A DNA stretch of 64,000 nucleotides. It comes from Pelecanus crispus (Eukaryota; Chordata; Aves; Pelecaniformes; Pelecanidae). The number at the start of each line of letters is the position of its first letter. Within the stretch, counting starts at the first letter, position 1. The position numbers and the translations under genes were made by a program. Location: contig NC_134651.1 of assembly GCF_030463565.1 (NCBI RefSeq), positions 11,544,734 to 11,608,733 on the forward strand, read 5' to 3'. Below, one piece after another: positions 1 through 13,201 of the stretch. The notes under the pieces are model-generated. The model was not told the origin of the DNA. It worked only from the letters and a program-made list of their open reading frames with translations, and did not search any database.

Positions 1-3000
1 GTGTCTATCTCCCCAATGACCAAGATGCAAATCAGATTCAATTCTTAGTTAGGCTTTTTGCACACAGTTCACGCAAGTGTTTGAGATGCGACCAAGCCTA
101 TCACTATACAGCAGGGGGTTCTTAGCAGCAAGTACACCTTGGTTTATGACCACTTTTACAAAAGCCGAGGAAGACTGCTGAGCTTAAAGAGACAATGGTT
201 ACACAGTAGCAACTATTGATTTAGTCGGTGCAGTAATTCAACTTTTCTAACCACTATGTTTGCGGATAAGGATTATTTAAGCAGCATCTTGACAAAACAC
301 AACACAGATCTGCTTAGGATCATAGCTGCTTAGTAGTACAGGCTGCATTAATAACTAGATACAGAGAGCCAGCAGTTGTCATTAGCCAGGTAAGCTTGAG
401 ACAACAGCTCATTCAGAGTATCTGTTATCCACATACCAGCAACAGTGCAGCTGTGAGACCAAAAGCAGCTCACTGGTTTAATACAGCAAAGGGTGATGGG
501 CAACTGCTACAATACACACGGACTCTATATATAGTTATGTTTTAACTGCTTTCACAGCTTGGAATGAATGTCTTCAGCAAGAGTCCTCGCACCTAATTTC
601 TAGCATCTTGCATTCAAGATGTATGGATACTGCATAAAAGGTGATCAGAGGAATGGGGTCATTGTAGTTACTTAAGCTAAGCTACTTGATCTTTGGCATC
701 TGGAGTGCTTGTTCAAAAAAATAACTTTTATGTAGCAACGTTACAGCCTTTGCTGATCCCTAGCAGAAGGACTGAGTAACACTTCAGAGTCCAAACTGGG
801 AGCAGCCTGGCCACAAGGTGCCATTGGAATGGGAGATCTCAACCATAAGCCAGTTTAATTGGGGGCTAGTGCCTCAGAAGTTACCCTCTTAAACTGCTAA
901 TCTTATCTTTCTTTAAAGGAAGATTGTTTTGAAGAGAACTACAAAGTGGGTAGATGTTACCAAGGCAGAAGACAGTTTGATTTTATTTTGTTTTTTCTTT
1001 TTTTTTTTAAACATACAGCTACTTTACCAGATCCCATTCCTGTAGTCATGTACATTCCTATTCACTTCGGTTTAAGTCATAATACCCACTCTAGCAACTG
1101 CTTGGTTGGCTTCACCCAGAGAACAGCACTACAAATACAATAGGGTATTTCTTCATGACTAGGTCTTGGGATGATCACATAGGTATTTCTCAGCTTTGGC
1201 ACTGCAGAGCATTAGATAACCAACCATTTCCACACTGCAGTTAGGGTGGGTTAGCCTACACCCACTTGTCTGGGGTGGGTGGAAAGGATAGGGAGAAGCT
1301 AGCCTAGAGACAGCTGCTGACAGTGAACTGATATGTCAGGAACACAGCAAAAATTAAGTTAAGATGACCTAGTCTCAGATCATCAAAGGTCAGGAAAAAA
1401 AAAAAGAATACAAAAGCAATATACACAAGAGGAACAAAAGGACCTCCAGGGTAGAAGAAGCCTGGAGTGTTAGGAGTAACATATCCTCTAGAATTTATGT
1501 TCAAGAAACTAAAGCAGCTGCCTATTTGAAGGAGCTACCTGCAGACATGAGTTCTGTGCTAAAACAAGATTTATAGTGCAGCCACTACTTTTAATTTCAG
1601 AAAGACAAAAAAAAACCACTTAAAAATATTGGTGTAAAGGCTTATGAAATTTAAGCCACACCTAATGAGTCCTCTGAGACTAACATTACACATACTTCTT
1701 TGCTATGGGTCTTCAGCTACCGGATGCCTGCTTCTGCTCATTAAAAGGAAAAAGAATCAAAATGTCAGTTGTTAAGTCAAAACAGTGAGAAACAGACAGA
1801 CAAGCAGTTTCCCCAAAGCTCAGTAGTGAGTTTCCTGGCTTTTACTCCCACATTCTGCTGGTTGAGTGTCTCTTGCTATTAACAGGCTGCCTCCTGCCAC
1901 TTGTCAGTGGCTTCACGTGGCACTGTCATCAACATTTTTTTGATGTCTGAGACTCCATCTAGCACAGAAAAGGTTTTCAAATATGTTTTTCCTCCATTTC
2001 CATTAATGACACTTTATAACTTCAGGATACAAGTATTCCATTTACTTCCAGGATGACTAAACCTGTTAAGACAGAGGGAGCACACAGTCTGAGATTCCCA
2101 TGTAGTTACAGAGTGGGAAAAGCTGCCTGTAGCTCCTCACTGTCCCACGTAGGGGGACCAAGGCTACATGGCATAGTTGGCAGCAAGGCCAGCATCCCCA
2201 TGCCAGGAGACAGAGACAACCCTGTTGGTCAACAGAACAAAACCAGGTTCTCAAATTTAAGGAAGTGGCTGTACCACAGAGTCATAACTACTTACATGAA
2301 ACACATGTGGCTGTAAGAGGCATGCAGGAGGCCACTAAAAGATAACATGCAGGACTAGAACCCAAAACATGGAGAACATCTGTTTGAATACAGTTGCCCA
2401 ACAAGTCTGGCAGATGCTGAAGCGGTTAATTCAGCAAACATTTGAAATGTCATTCACACAGGCCAAATGATGGGAAAAAAAAAAAAAAAGAAAACCATTA
2501 TGACGAGAGCAATCTGTTGCCTGCTCTAGGAAATTCCTTCCTAATTAGTATTTTTTCCATACTGCTACAGTGCTGGCTTCCACATTTGGATATGGACTAT
2601 TGCTACCAAAGGTGAAGCAGAGTTCCTGCATCCTCTTTAAGACTTAACATTATATAGAAGTTTCCTGGAAGCTTATGCAACTGGTCAAAGCTGGATCATA
2701 TGAATCCTACAAACCCTTTCCAGAAGATTCCTAGAAAGCACATCCTAGTTGTAAAAGAAAATAATCTGCCTCTTGGGTTTTAATGCTGCTTAAGTTACTT
2801 GTTTCACTATATTTAGCATAAAGGAAATGTCTGCTTTGATGAGCAACAGGATCAGACACATAGCATATACAAGACAAAGCCTCTTGCTAGCATGACAAGC
2901 CAATCGCTTTCTGAAAAAGCCTTGATTTGAGTATTTACTGCATTACTATAAAACATGTAGAAGACTGCTGATCAAGCTTTGTGTTGGAAATTAAAAGCCT

Positions 3001-6000
3001 TCTCTTAGGAAGATCTACAAACTTTAAATGTTGATTGAGATAATGAGGCTATGCTTTCTCATGTGTTAGGTTAGAACATGTTCTGTAATAGCTTCACTTA
3101 AGTTACAGGCAAAAATATCAGCATTTTTAAGCATCACAGCACTAGGCAGCAGATTCAACTGCTTGCTTATCTTATACGTTAGTAAAAAGATGTTAGATGG
3201 AGAGTAGATACAGCAAGATTCAAGTGCTTTTAGTCTTCAAAAAATTCTTTGTCAATGCAGAGAAATGCTAGGCTTCTTCCTTATACAAATATACTGGGAG
3301 CTGAGTTCAGGCTTCAAACTTTCCATTCACAGTTAGCTCCTAACCTAACCAGCTTCATTTGCACATTGAAGAGCCACATTGGTTCATGCTGATGATCTGT
3401 TAGCTCAGTGGCTTGTCTCCGAGGTCAGCAATAAAGGGACAGTCAGGTAACAGTAAGGACAGGTCAAGAAAACACTCCCCAGGAGATCCCCCTGCAATAG
3501 CTTGTTTATTTTAGAACTCTCAATGGATTTCTTTAAAGTATTTGCCCAGTTTCCTCTCGAATTTCTGCATTAGCTGCATCCCATGGCAAAAAACAAATTC
3601 TACAGTTTTATAACTGCTGTATAAAACACCCTCCTTTCTAAGTCTGCTTTTTCTTCCTTCCCCCATCTTTGTTTAATGGCTTCCAGTTCAAGTGCAGGAA
3701 GAAGCAATTTAGAACTAGCCCCCATACTCTATCTCCAGGTCACTCAGGATTTTGCAGATCTTCACTGCCTTCATTGCCCCTTTCCCAGATTGAGATGTTC
3801 CCACCTTACTCAGTTGCTCTTCACAAAGAAATTGCCTTCCTCTAAATATTTTCCTTCTGGAAGTGAGTGCAAAACTGAACAAGTTATTCAAGATGTGAGC
3901 AAACCAGGATATAGACAATATGACAATCATATATATCCTGCTTTGATCTTTTCCTATTGGTTCTTGATATTTAACTTATATTTTTAAACTACCACCCAGC
4001 AAGAAGGTAATGATTTCATTATCTAACTCCAAGATCACACTGAATTTGGTCTTCAAGGCGATTAACCACACTACAGGTGAAGCTAGAATTGCCTTTGCTC
4101 CCTAATCCACCTACCTGCTATATGCACCAATTTACTTCTATGTACCTTGAATTTAGCATGCCATTTTACAGTCCCATCACTGCACCTCTATGCCATTTTT
4201 GACCTCCTTTGCCCTTACTACTCTGAATATGCTCATATCTACACCGCCAGCCCCAGGACTGCTCTTATTGCAAATCCTCATTTGCTACAAAATAGGAGCA
4301 TGCAGAGAGATTTGCCACCAACCAGCTGATGCATACTAGCCATGCTACACTGGTGATGCAACTCGATATTGAACTTGCTCAAAGTCAGAAAGGGACTGTC
4401 TGTGCCATATGAACCCCTGGTTAACACCTGAAGGTAGCTTCACTTACTACAGATTTAGCCACAGGATCAGGACCAGTTTGTTTTATAATGGCAGCCTACC
4501 AGCATAAATATACCTGAGAAATACGCACCAGCATTATTTCACAGGTAGTAGCAGTTTGCCTCCACACCAGTTATGATTCTCCTCAAGCCTGAAAAGAACC
4601 CACAATTCTACAGCTCTACAAATTAAACCTGAATTCACATTTAAGTGTAATTTACCTAACTCGATTTGTGTCAGGCAATTGGTAAAGTGTTTCCAGGTAC
4701 CAAGCAAAGTCAAATGGGCTAAGGACAGTGAATACAATGAAACAGTTTTAGATGACTAACCCAACTGTACCAGCTATCCATCAGGTCTCTGTGGTAGTGG
4801 AAGGACATGCGCAGTATAAACCTCTTACTGCACTCCCATCTAATGACATCAGGGACCAAAGAGGTCTCAAGTGCACAAGGTATTTAACACAATTATAAGC
4901 AGATCTTCCTTGCTCTGCTCAACTTCTGCAGTCCAGCATCCTGAAGAGTTCCAGGCATCAGAAGCATGACAGCACAACAGCATCAACGCAGCTTACAGCA
5001 AGTTTGGTTTGGTGCAGTGCCGTTCTCTCAGCAAGCCTTCACCAAATTTGCCCATGACAACATTCCAGTCTTCTGCTCAAGCCTTCCATTACATGCCTCC
5101 CAGACACAAGATCAGCATGACCACACTCCCTCCCCACTACAGAGTTACTTTCTTCAGCTAATGGGAGCATGTCCACACAGCTGGAAACTCAAGAGGTGGA
5201 ATGACTAGCCCAGAGATATATGAACAGATGAGAGGAATGCTATACAAAGGGCAGCATGCAAAAGAAAGTTGCTTAAAGCTTAGCAAGAAGAATGGCTCTT
5301 TAGGATGACAATAGCTCTCCTTGAAGTGGCTGTAGTGAATATAAGCCTGCTTTGTTTTGATCCTCATTTGTGTTTTGGTACAAGTTTCACAGACACTCAT
5401 TTCAACTATTTCAAGGTTACACTGCAACTAGAATGAGGTTCTTAGTGGTACAGTTCAGACTAGGTATGATCTTCCACACATTTTTAAATAATGAATAGTT
5501 TTCAGATCAGCTTTGAAAATGCAAGATCCTAGCACTTGCAATGGTTAAGAACTGCAGGGAACAGGGCTCAAATTAATTTGAAACTGACATTCAATGACTC
5601 ATGGCTGCTGGAATCAGAAGGCCCCAGAATAAGAAATCCACCACAGGAGATGGGTTCATCTGCTCACTGTGCATAAGCAACATGACTCAGAAAGCTTCCC
5701 AGCATTGCTCAATCAGCTTTCAATGACTCATTCTACTCTTCTCCCCAGTCAGCCTTTTCTAGGGAGCTTGCCCTACACTGTTTTTGAGTTTCCTCAGGCT
5801 AATAGCTCACTGGAAGATACAGTTTAAGAGCAAAGCCTATCGCTTCTTCAACTGTTTATCATTAAGTGTCTGGAAACCAAGGTAACTCTAGCTGAAGCCT
5901 TTGGGTTAATGGTCCGTCAACTGCATTTTCAGAGCTTTGCAGCTTCACTCCTTCTGTTTCACTGGCTTGAACATATGGCAACCTGCTCCACACTGCTAGC

Positions 6001-7833
6001 TACAGCCCTGTTTTTTAGTTATGGATTTATTCTAGTTAACATACAGAGAAGACCCATGTGTATGCTGAATTCACACCAGCTGGTGACTAATCACCTCCAT
6101 TTAGGAACAACAGTCCTTTCCCAATACACTCTGCATTCTTCAAGCAGCTAGCTACTGGGGTAGGAGCAAGATCTAACACCTGAATGCTGCTCCTACAAAT
6201 ACCTAAGGCCAGTACACTTCCTACTCTGCTGCCAAGTACTCACATTCCCATATACTTCTATTTCAACCCATAAATAGAAAGGAAAAGGATCACGAAGAGC
6301 ATCATAGACAGAACACATACTTATAACATGCTTATAAACCCACTAGGAGTTAAGGCTACATGGAAATGGCTTTCCAGAATGCCCTTCCACTCAAGTGAAA
6401 ATGAGAGCATTAAGATACACCTTTATAGCAACTGTGGCAAAGTTACAACATTAAGACAGACAGCTACAAAAAAAAGAACATGTATAAAAATGAAATGCTG
6501 GGATGTAGATTTGAATGCATTTCAGTAGTTACATAACTGAGAAGCAACAGGATTAGCTGGACCTACAATGACTGACACGGTAACATGCACCTTCTTAAAA
6601 GAATCAAGCATACTCGTCTCAAATCATGTCACTGCTCATGCTGTGCAGGGGATGTGCATTAGGGAGTATCCCTCTCTCAAACCATCATGACACGTTACAC
6701 AAAGCCCCAGAAGCCTGTCTGCAGCAGGTTAGTTGCAGACCATGACCAAGGGAGTCCAGAGAAAGATAAAAGATGCAACAGAGCACAGTATCTCAAAACT
6801 TGTTTTTGTCCACCGATTCCATCATAGATGGAAAATGCTCTATTTATTAGGCCTGACCTAAAGACAGGTGGCTCTCCAAAAGCCATCAAACTTTGCCCTT
6901 TCAGACCCATGTTGTGCCACACACTTGGAATGTATGAGTGCAGTCAGGAGCACATGCTCAGGCAGCAGGATCCTGTTGCTGGGCTGTCAGTAGCTTCACA
7001 CGTTCTGGGATGCAACAAGTGGCTGAACTGGGAGCTACCTAGTGAGATGATGCACTAAACCTGCATTTAGCACGTGAAGATTCACCAGCTCCCTCCTGCA
7101 GCATGTAAGAGCCCAGCCTTACACTTCCATTGCCTCTTCGTGGATTCTGATCTAGAACAGCTGTAAAAAAAATGAACAACATACAGCACGGAGCTTCCTT
7201 AGACTAAACAAGGCAGACCTAAGGAACAGACTAACAAGCATAGTTTGTTCCCTCTGCAGCGATTTGTTCATATCTGCAACAACTCTTCCAGAAACACCAC
7301 AGCAAACAGTACCAATTCTCCAGTCTTTGTCCACTGCATTAGCCTCCCATGGCCTCTCTACTTGAGAAGCCATAGCATCACACCAGTAACAAGACACCAC
7401 TGTAGTACCACAGTCATCTGTTCATTAGGGTATGAAAGACAAAACTGAATTCTAGCCTAAATCCCAGATATACAGACATTCAAACAAGTGACCTTCTCCA
7501 ATACATTTGTCCCATAACCTGAAGTCTTTCAGGTGACACCACATAGATCACTAATCCTTCCCTGCACCAGCAGGAACACTGCCAGCTTCAACCTACATCA
7601 CAAACTTCAAAACACAGTTGTCTGCCTTTTGTAACTGCATTTGCACAAATGAAAATGGAAAAAAAAAAAAAGCTGATTTGCTCAAATTAATTGCTTAGGA
7701 AAAACAGTGAATTGTTAGTCAGTTTTCTGCAGTGGTACAAGTCAACATGGCTGCAGCAACTACAGCTTCACATCCAGGCAAGAGATGTTTGTCCTAGCTC
7801 TAGAAGAATGACACACTGTCTGGAGGGAACATG

Positions 7834-7916
7834 TCATAGAACCGTTTAGGTTGGAAAAGACCTTTAAGATCATCCAGTCCAACCATTAACCTAACATTAC
7901 CAAGACCACTACTAAA
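7834..7916 (-). mobile_element. CR1 LINE 3'-end fragment
   Basis: About 83 bp of the CR1 3' terminus. On the plus strand it reads TCATAGAACCGTTTAGGTTG and continues through AGATCATCCAGTCCAACCAT, the reverse complement of the conserved CR1 end. It has the same orientation as the copy at 7994-8391 and is separated from it by about 77 bp of unrelated sequence. Confidence 0.85.
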
Positions 7917-7993
7917 CAAATTAAGGGTAGAGTAGCAATTTCATGTTTCCTGGCTTGGTGGCTGGATTATTTTTTAATGAAAGCAAAAACTGG

Positions 7994-8391
7994 GAATCAT
8001 TAAGATTGAAAAGGATCTCTAAGATCATCAGTCCAACCATCAACCCAACACCACCATGTCCACTAAACCACATCCCAAAGTGCCACGTCTACCCGTTTTT
8101 TGAACGCTTCCAGGGATGGTGACTCCACCACCTCTCTGGGCAGCCTGTTCCAATGCTTGACTACTCTTTCCGTGAAGAAATTTTTCCTAATATCCAATCT
8201 AAACCTCCCCTGGCACAGCTTGAGCCCATTTCCTCTCATCCTATCACTAACTACTTGGGAGAAGAGACCAACACTCACCTCACTACAACCTCCTTTCAAG
8301 TAGTCGTAGAGAGCGATAAGGTCTCCCCTCAGCCTCCTCTTCTCTAGGCTAAACAACCCCAGTTCACTCAGCCGCTCCTCCTAAGACTTGT
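7994..8391 (-). mobile_element. CR1 LINE, 5'-truncated 3' end
   Basis: About 400 bp matching the 3' part of avian CR1, with the element's sense strand on minus. The minus strand encodes an uninterrupted 97-codon frame (8063-8356) including [20 protein letters not shown] and [16 protein letters not shown], the standard C-terminal end of the CR1 reverse-transcriptase ORF2. The 3' UTR follows (about 7994-8062). The intact frame suggests moderate age. Bird genomes carry thousands of such truncated copies. Confidence 0.93.
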
Positions 8392-11300
8392 CATTAGCAA
8401 TGTGTCTACAGCCTAATGGTACTGGAGCCACCATAAACTTTGGGCATATATTGGTATTTTTTGCCTCAGGAAAGAGCAAATGCAGTAGTCTGTATCCTCC
8501 CACACCAGTTTCTTTAAGTTCAGTGCAGGCAGAAGCTGCTGAACTCTTGAGCCAGGCCTGGCCACTATCATGGCAGGTCTGCTCAGCAAATCCTCTATGT
8601 TCTCTCTTCAGAGGTAGAATGGTAATCAGCAGCTCAAGAATAAATGCTCAGGAGCTGCCTGACAGCAGGGACAGGAGTTCTTACACTGCCCCTAACAATA
8701 ATTACCGTTTCACATTACCACCCAAGCACCAACAGCCTTAGGGTTTGGCAAGCACTGGTAGCATCCTGATAGCGCTGAGTGCATTTGTCCATTCATTTTA
8801 GGACATGCCTTTGGGTGTGTATTTTACTGCTGTATTTTACTAAGCCAGCTGTGTGGGTGCTATTCTCACTACAGAGATACCTCTCCAGAAGAGTCTAGCA
8901 CTACAGTTGGTGAAAATAAGCACGTGACATGGTCTGCCAGTTACGTTCAACTCAGACACTGACAGATCAAGCCACTGAGGCTTGATCAGCAGAGCTGAGA
9001 GGACTCCTGCTCATCTGCAAAGCCATTTTGGCGACAGCCCCACTGTGAAACAAGCTGTTACCTTCATCGAGTTTCCTGTGCCATCAAGTACAGGGTACAA
9101 ATAAACACAAGATGATCAGTAGCGAGCCCAAGACCAAGATACTCTGGGCTTTGTCACTCCCATTAAGGGGCGAGAAGTTTCCCACAGAACAGACATCACT
9201 TAGTTTGAATGAAAACAGGAATGCTTATTTCTCTAATCTACACAGCACATCTAGGAAACAGCAATTACAAGTCAGTTAATAAGCTGGTGTAAAGCAACCA
9301 ACCCATTTAGTAGTCTATTAAAAGAAAGTTTGGGTTCTGACTTAACAGTAAGACTTTTGTGCATTAATGAGCTTATCTAACTAAGCAGTTCAAGGTACAT
9401 TAGCTGCTAGAGTTCTCATCCAGGAAGAAACCAGGAGAGGTATTGCAGCTCTCACCCAGAGGGCTGAGAGTAAATCACCAACTGTAAAAATTTCTGCATT
9501 CCAGAAATCAGTATGATCTTGGACAAGTGACAACAGTTGAAGTAGGAGAGGGATTAGTCAGGCTGCTCTGGCAAACTGGAGTTATTCAGAACACCAGTCC
9601 TTTCAGGCCAGCGCTAGCCATTAACAAACCAAAAGGCTTAAGGCTTACAATGATGTCATCAATCCACCAGCTAATCCAAGCATCTAAGCTTTGCTTAGAG
9701 GGCTGCATTAGCCACTTTCCAGGAGGCCATGGGCTGCACTTGGTTTTAAACAAGAGTAGCTGCAATCGCTTCATCCTGGGGAAGACTGGCTGCATAATTT
9801 AATTAAGAGGCATACCGTGAGCTAAAGAGCTACTGAGATAAACCCATCAGTTTCAGAGAAACCGTTCCTATTTTAAACCCAATCTCATAAATCCCTATAA
9901 CCAGCGGGGAGGAAGAGAAGCATGTTCAACGCTTACCAGGCTCTCCTACAGCCTACCTGTGCATGCCATGCTGCACACAGCCAGTCTAAAGAATAACAAG
10001 AGATAAATACTGACACAGGGAAACACAAGAAGCTCCCTTACTCTGGCAAAACATCACAGGAACAGCATTTAACACACCTTTCCACCTTGAGTCCAGCCTT
10101 ATCTGAACAGCCCCAATGGCTTCCTCCATTTCTACCAGTTCTCACAATACAGTTTTAAAGTCAGTCTGAAGCAACTTCTACTTGCTTTTCACTCTTGAGC
10201 TAGAAACCTGAACAGTGACTTGCATTCTATTAATCTTCTAACAGAAGAGGTTAGAGACATGGATGGCAGCTTGAGTAAGAGCTTATATTCTGCAGACCAG
10301 TAATGGTCTAGGTGCCCTGACTTGCCAGTGTTTCTCTCTCTACTATTACTGTAGAGCGGATAACTGCATTTCACATTCTGTGCCCCAGCCTGCAAGATTT
10401 TAGCTGAGCTGCCAACCTCCTGCTGAGATTAAAATAATACATGGCTTGCTAGTAACTTTTGGCTCTGTAGGTCATTCACTAAAGGAGAGGAGCTGACTCT
10501 GCCATGCAGACCAATTATATATTGGCACCCCAGGCTGTACTTCTGTCCATCCACCACTTAACCTTACAAACAGCCTTTAAATACTCTAACGGTCTTTAGT
10601 AGTATAAGCTTAGAAAACCAGTGCAAGATGTTGCGCTGCAAAATACAGTCTTTGCTTTATCATTTCTTGATGCAGGGATGAGACAAGAAAAGTTTAACTG
10701 GAGTCACAGGAAGTTTCTTTACAAAACCCATTTTGTTTAGTGATTGTTCCCATTCCATCAAAAAAATGAGATACTATCAAACCAGAGTGCACTTCCAGTC
10801 ATCTGTGCTTCAAAGAACTCAAGATGTAACCCTTCACAGCCTCAAGACTCAGCTCTTCAAATGCCAGAATTGTGCTCTCTCAGGAGGAAGAAGCAGCCGG
10901 CCATCATGCCCTTCAAAGATATCTCACATGCTCTCCCTGAACATGGCCAGTTTGCAGCCCAAAGAACGCCAGGTATCTTTGTCACTAGATGTCAGTAACA
11001 TGGTACTTCCTACAGAAGAGAAGTGATGCCTCCCTTCTGACAGGGAAAATATGGAAATAGGCAGTTTGGCAGCATCTCTTCAGATTAGAGATTGTCCCTC
11101 CAAGCAAAACTCACAGGGACAAGTACAGCTTTTACTATAGGAAAAAACAGTAGCTACAGATCTGATAGCATTCAAGCAACCGTTGCCCAACAAGACACCA
11201 CGTGAGCCTGTATGCAGTTAGAAACCTGTAATACCTAGACTTCTGAGCCACAGAAGCCATCCAGACTCACGTATCTGGGAAAGTTCCAGGCTCAGATTTT

Positions 11301-12332
11301 GGCAGCCTGAGGCTAAAACTTGATAGCAGCCTTGTCATACTAAAGCAAGCAGAAAACAGATCATGGAATCACACAGCTCATGGGGAAAAGACCAGATCAA
11401 AAGCAAGTCATTTCCTAGTGGGGAGAGAGGTCAGCTGCACTGGATGATAAACACGGTCTGTGTTTCCTGCAGCTTTACTGAATCCAAAAACCTAGCCCAG
11501 GGAAGAATGGAAGTGGAAACGCATCTAGAAGAGCCGTTGGATAAGAGCCCGTTTTAAGCCTCAGAACAAGCACAGTTTAGCATCAGCAGCGCTATGTTCT
11601 GCCTCAGCAGGTTTTCCAGAGAGGAAGCTAGAGAGTGCAAACCATGACCTAGCTAATTCAGGTTTGTATCAGTAGTACAGGCAAATAATTTGGGGGGAAG
11701 TTCCTGCCTGATCCGACTACAAGACCTTTGCTCAGGCTGACCTAGCACATCAGTGCAGGCCTTCCCCAGGCGTCCTGTGCTACACAGAGCCTGACTCCGT
11801 CCCCACCCTCAGCCGGTTCAGCACCGCAAGACTGCCACTCCAGACAGCTATGCTGGACAGACAGCGAATTAACACAAGCAATTAACAAACCCCCTCACCC
11901 CTAAGCAACGTGCGAGCGGATGAGCCAGCTCCAGCGGGGCTGGGGTCGTCCAGCACCTCTTCACGGGGGGCTGAGGGAAAGCCCCCCCGGGGAGCCCCGC
12001 TTCCCGCCCACAGAGCTCCGCAAAGGGCAGCCCGGCTCCGGGGGGCACCTCCGCTCCCCTCCTCAAGGGCAGCCAGGGAGGTACCCCGCCCCGCAGGAGG
12101 CCCCCCCCGCAAGCCTGTCAGGGCTACGCCGCGCCCCGCAGGGCAGGCCCGGGAACCCCCACCCCCGGCGAGCCGAGGGCACCGCCACCCACGGCAGCTC
12201 GGCCACCGCCCGGCCGCGGATCGCAGAGCGGGTGCGGTCGCAGAGCGAGCCCCGCCGCAGGAAGCCGCCCAGAGAAGGGAAGCGGGCCGCACGCCCCACC
12301 GGGGAGCGGGAGGACAGCCCCGGGCACCTCAC

Positions 12333-12400
12333 CTGCCGCTGCCCGCCGCCGCCGCTCACTGCCCAGGGCCCAAGATGGCGGCCGCCGCCCCCCCTTTCGC
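12333..12400 (-). other. Probable non-coding first exon of an unidentified gene
   Basis: The exon would end CAGCGGCAG at 12333, followed by the donor GTGAGGTG. Its 5' end is not defined; about 12400 is a guess from the YY1 position, since YY1 sites usually lie just downstream of the start site. It has no ATG on the minus strand. In human the gene immediately downstream of DVL3 in the same orientation is AP2M1, which has a non-coding exon 1, so AP2M1 is the leading hypothesis; no coding exon was found to prove it. Confidence 0.45.
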
Positions 12401-12600
12401 CCCGCGCCCCCACTATCACTGCAGAGCCGCCTTCGCCGCGCATGCCCCACCGGCGCCCCGCCCCCGCCGCGCATGCGCCCCCTGCGGCGCCGCTCGGCGG
12501 GGGCGGGAAGGGCGGGGCCGCGCGGAGCCTGCCGGGAGCTGTAGTCCTGCGGCGCGGGGCGCGCCGGGAGCTGTAGTCCGGGCGGTAGCGAGGGCGAGGG
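12334..12600 (-). promoter_or_regulatory. CpG-island promoter of the next minus-strand gene (AP2M1 by synteny, unconfirmed)
   Basis: The core of a CpG island spanning about 11900-13050. On the minus strand, in order: two identical 17-mers GGACTACAGCTCCCGGC at 12563-12579 and 12531-12547, containing the ZNF143/THAP11 core ACTACAnnTCCC; a perfect NRF1 palindrome GCGCATGCGC at 12469-12478; a second NRF1-like GCGCATGC at 12438-12445; and GCCGCCATCTT (YY1) at 12372-12382. Then a consensus donor CAG|GTGAGG ends a probable first exon at 12333. This TATA-less layout is typical of housekeeping genes. Minus is the favoured direction because the ZNF143 and NRF1 sites would lie upstream and the donor downstream. 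Confidence 0.7.
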
Positions 12601-13195
12601 GCGAGCGCCGGGCGCGGGGCCGCCCCTCCTCCCCGGTCCGCGCGGGGACCACCCGTAGGGCACAGGGGTGTGCCCGGGCAGGGAGGCTGCTCTCCCCGCG
12701 TAGAGGCCCGAAGGCTCCGTGCCCTTCCACGGGGCTGCTGGCTCCCACCGCCCCAGCACCGCCCCGGGCGCTGGCCCCGCGCACAGGCGCCCCCGGGGCT
12801 CGCCCGCCCCGCCTCCTCGCACCGCTGCCGAGGGGGGCTCCGCCAAGCGCCGGGCCGGCCCCCGCCGTCGGGCTGGCCCCCGCCGTCAGGCCTGCCCCCG
12901 GTTCTCGCCGCAGCGTGCCTGCTGCAGACGGGAGAGCTGGGGAGCACCGAGCGCCCACGGCCAGGCCCCGCGCCGGGGAGCGGCGGCAGCGGGAGGCCGG
13001 ACCCGGCCCAGGTTCGGGCCGCAGCAGCCCTCGGCACCCCGGGAAGAGTCAGCTGGAAAACGGGCTCAGGCACAGGTGCCCTCGTCCCGCTGGGATCTCG
13101 CTGCAGAGTGAAAGGCAGGAGGACAGAAAAGGAGGCTGGGGGAAAAACAAAAAAAACCCAAAAACAACACAAGGCAGGAGTCCAATAAAACTATG

Positions 13196-13201
13196 TTTAT
13201 A
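13196..13201 (-). promoter_or_regulatory. Candidate distal DVL3 poly(A) signal (TATAAA variant)
   Basis: TATAAA on the minus strand is followed within about 20-50 nt by a GT-rich element (TTGTGTTGTTTTTGGG). It is the last plausible signal before the next CpG-island promoter. It is a variant hexamer, so the call is tentative. Confidence 0.35.

Larger units (their letters stand above)
1..12330. other. Gene-poor stretch, possibly first intron of the gene starting near 12.4 kb
   Basis: Moderately AT-rich unique sequence. I looked on the minus strand for AP2M1 coding exons (such as MIGGLFIYNHKGE, FFHVKRSN and YIGRSGIYETRC) and saw none. The open frames are short and carry no recognisable domain. 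Two CR1 pieces lie at 7834-7916 and 7994-8391. A-runs occur at 2475-2489 and 7659-7671. Confidence 0.6.

Noticed and set aside
9055-9110. Possible minus-strand micro-exon (acceptor GGCACAG, donor GTAACAG)
   Set aside because: It would be about 14 nt, is not a multiple of three, and matches no AP2M1 segment.
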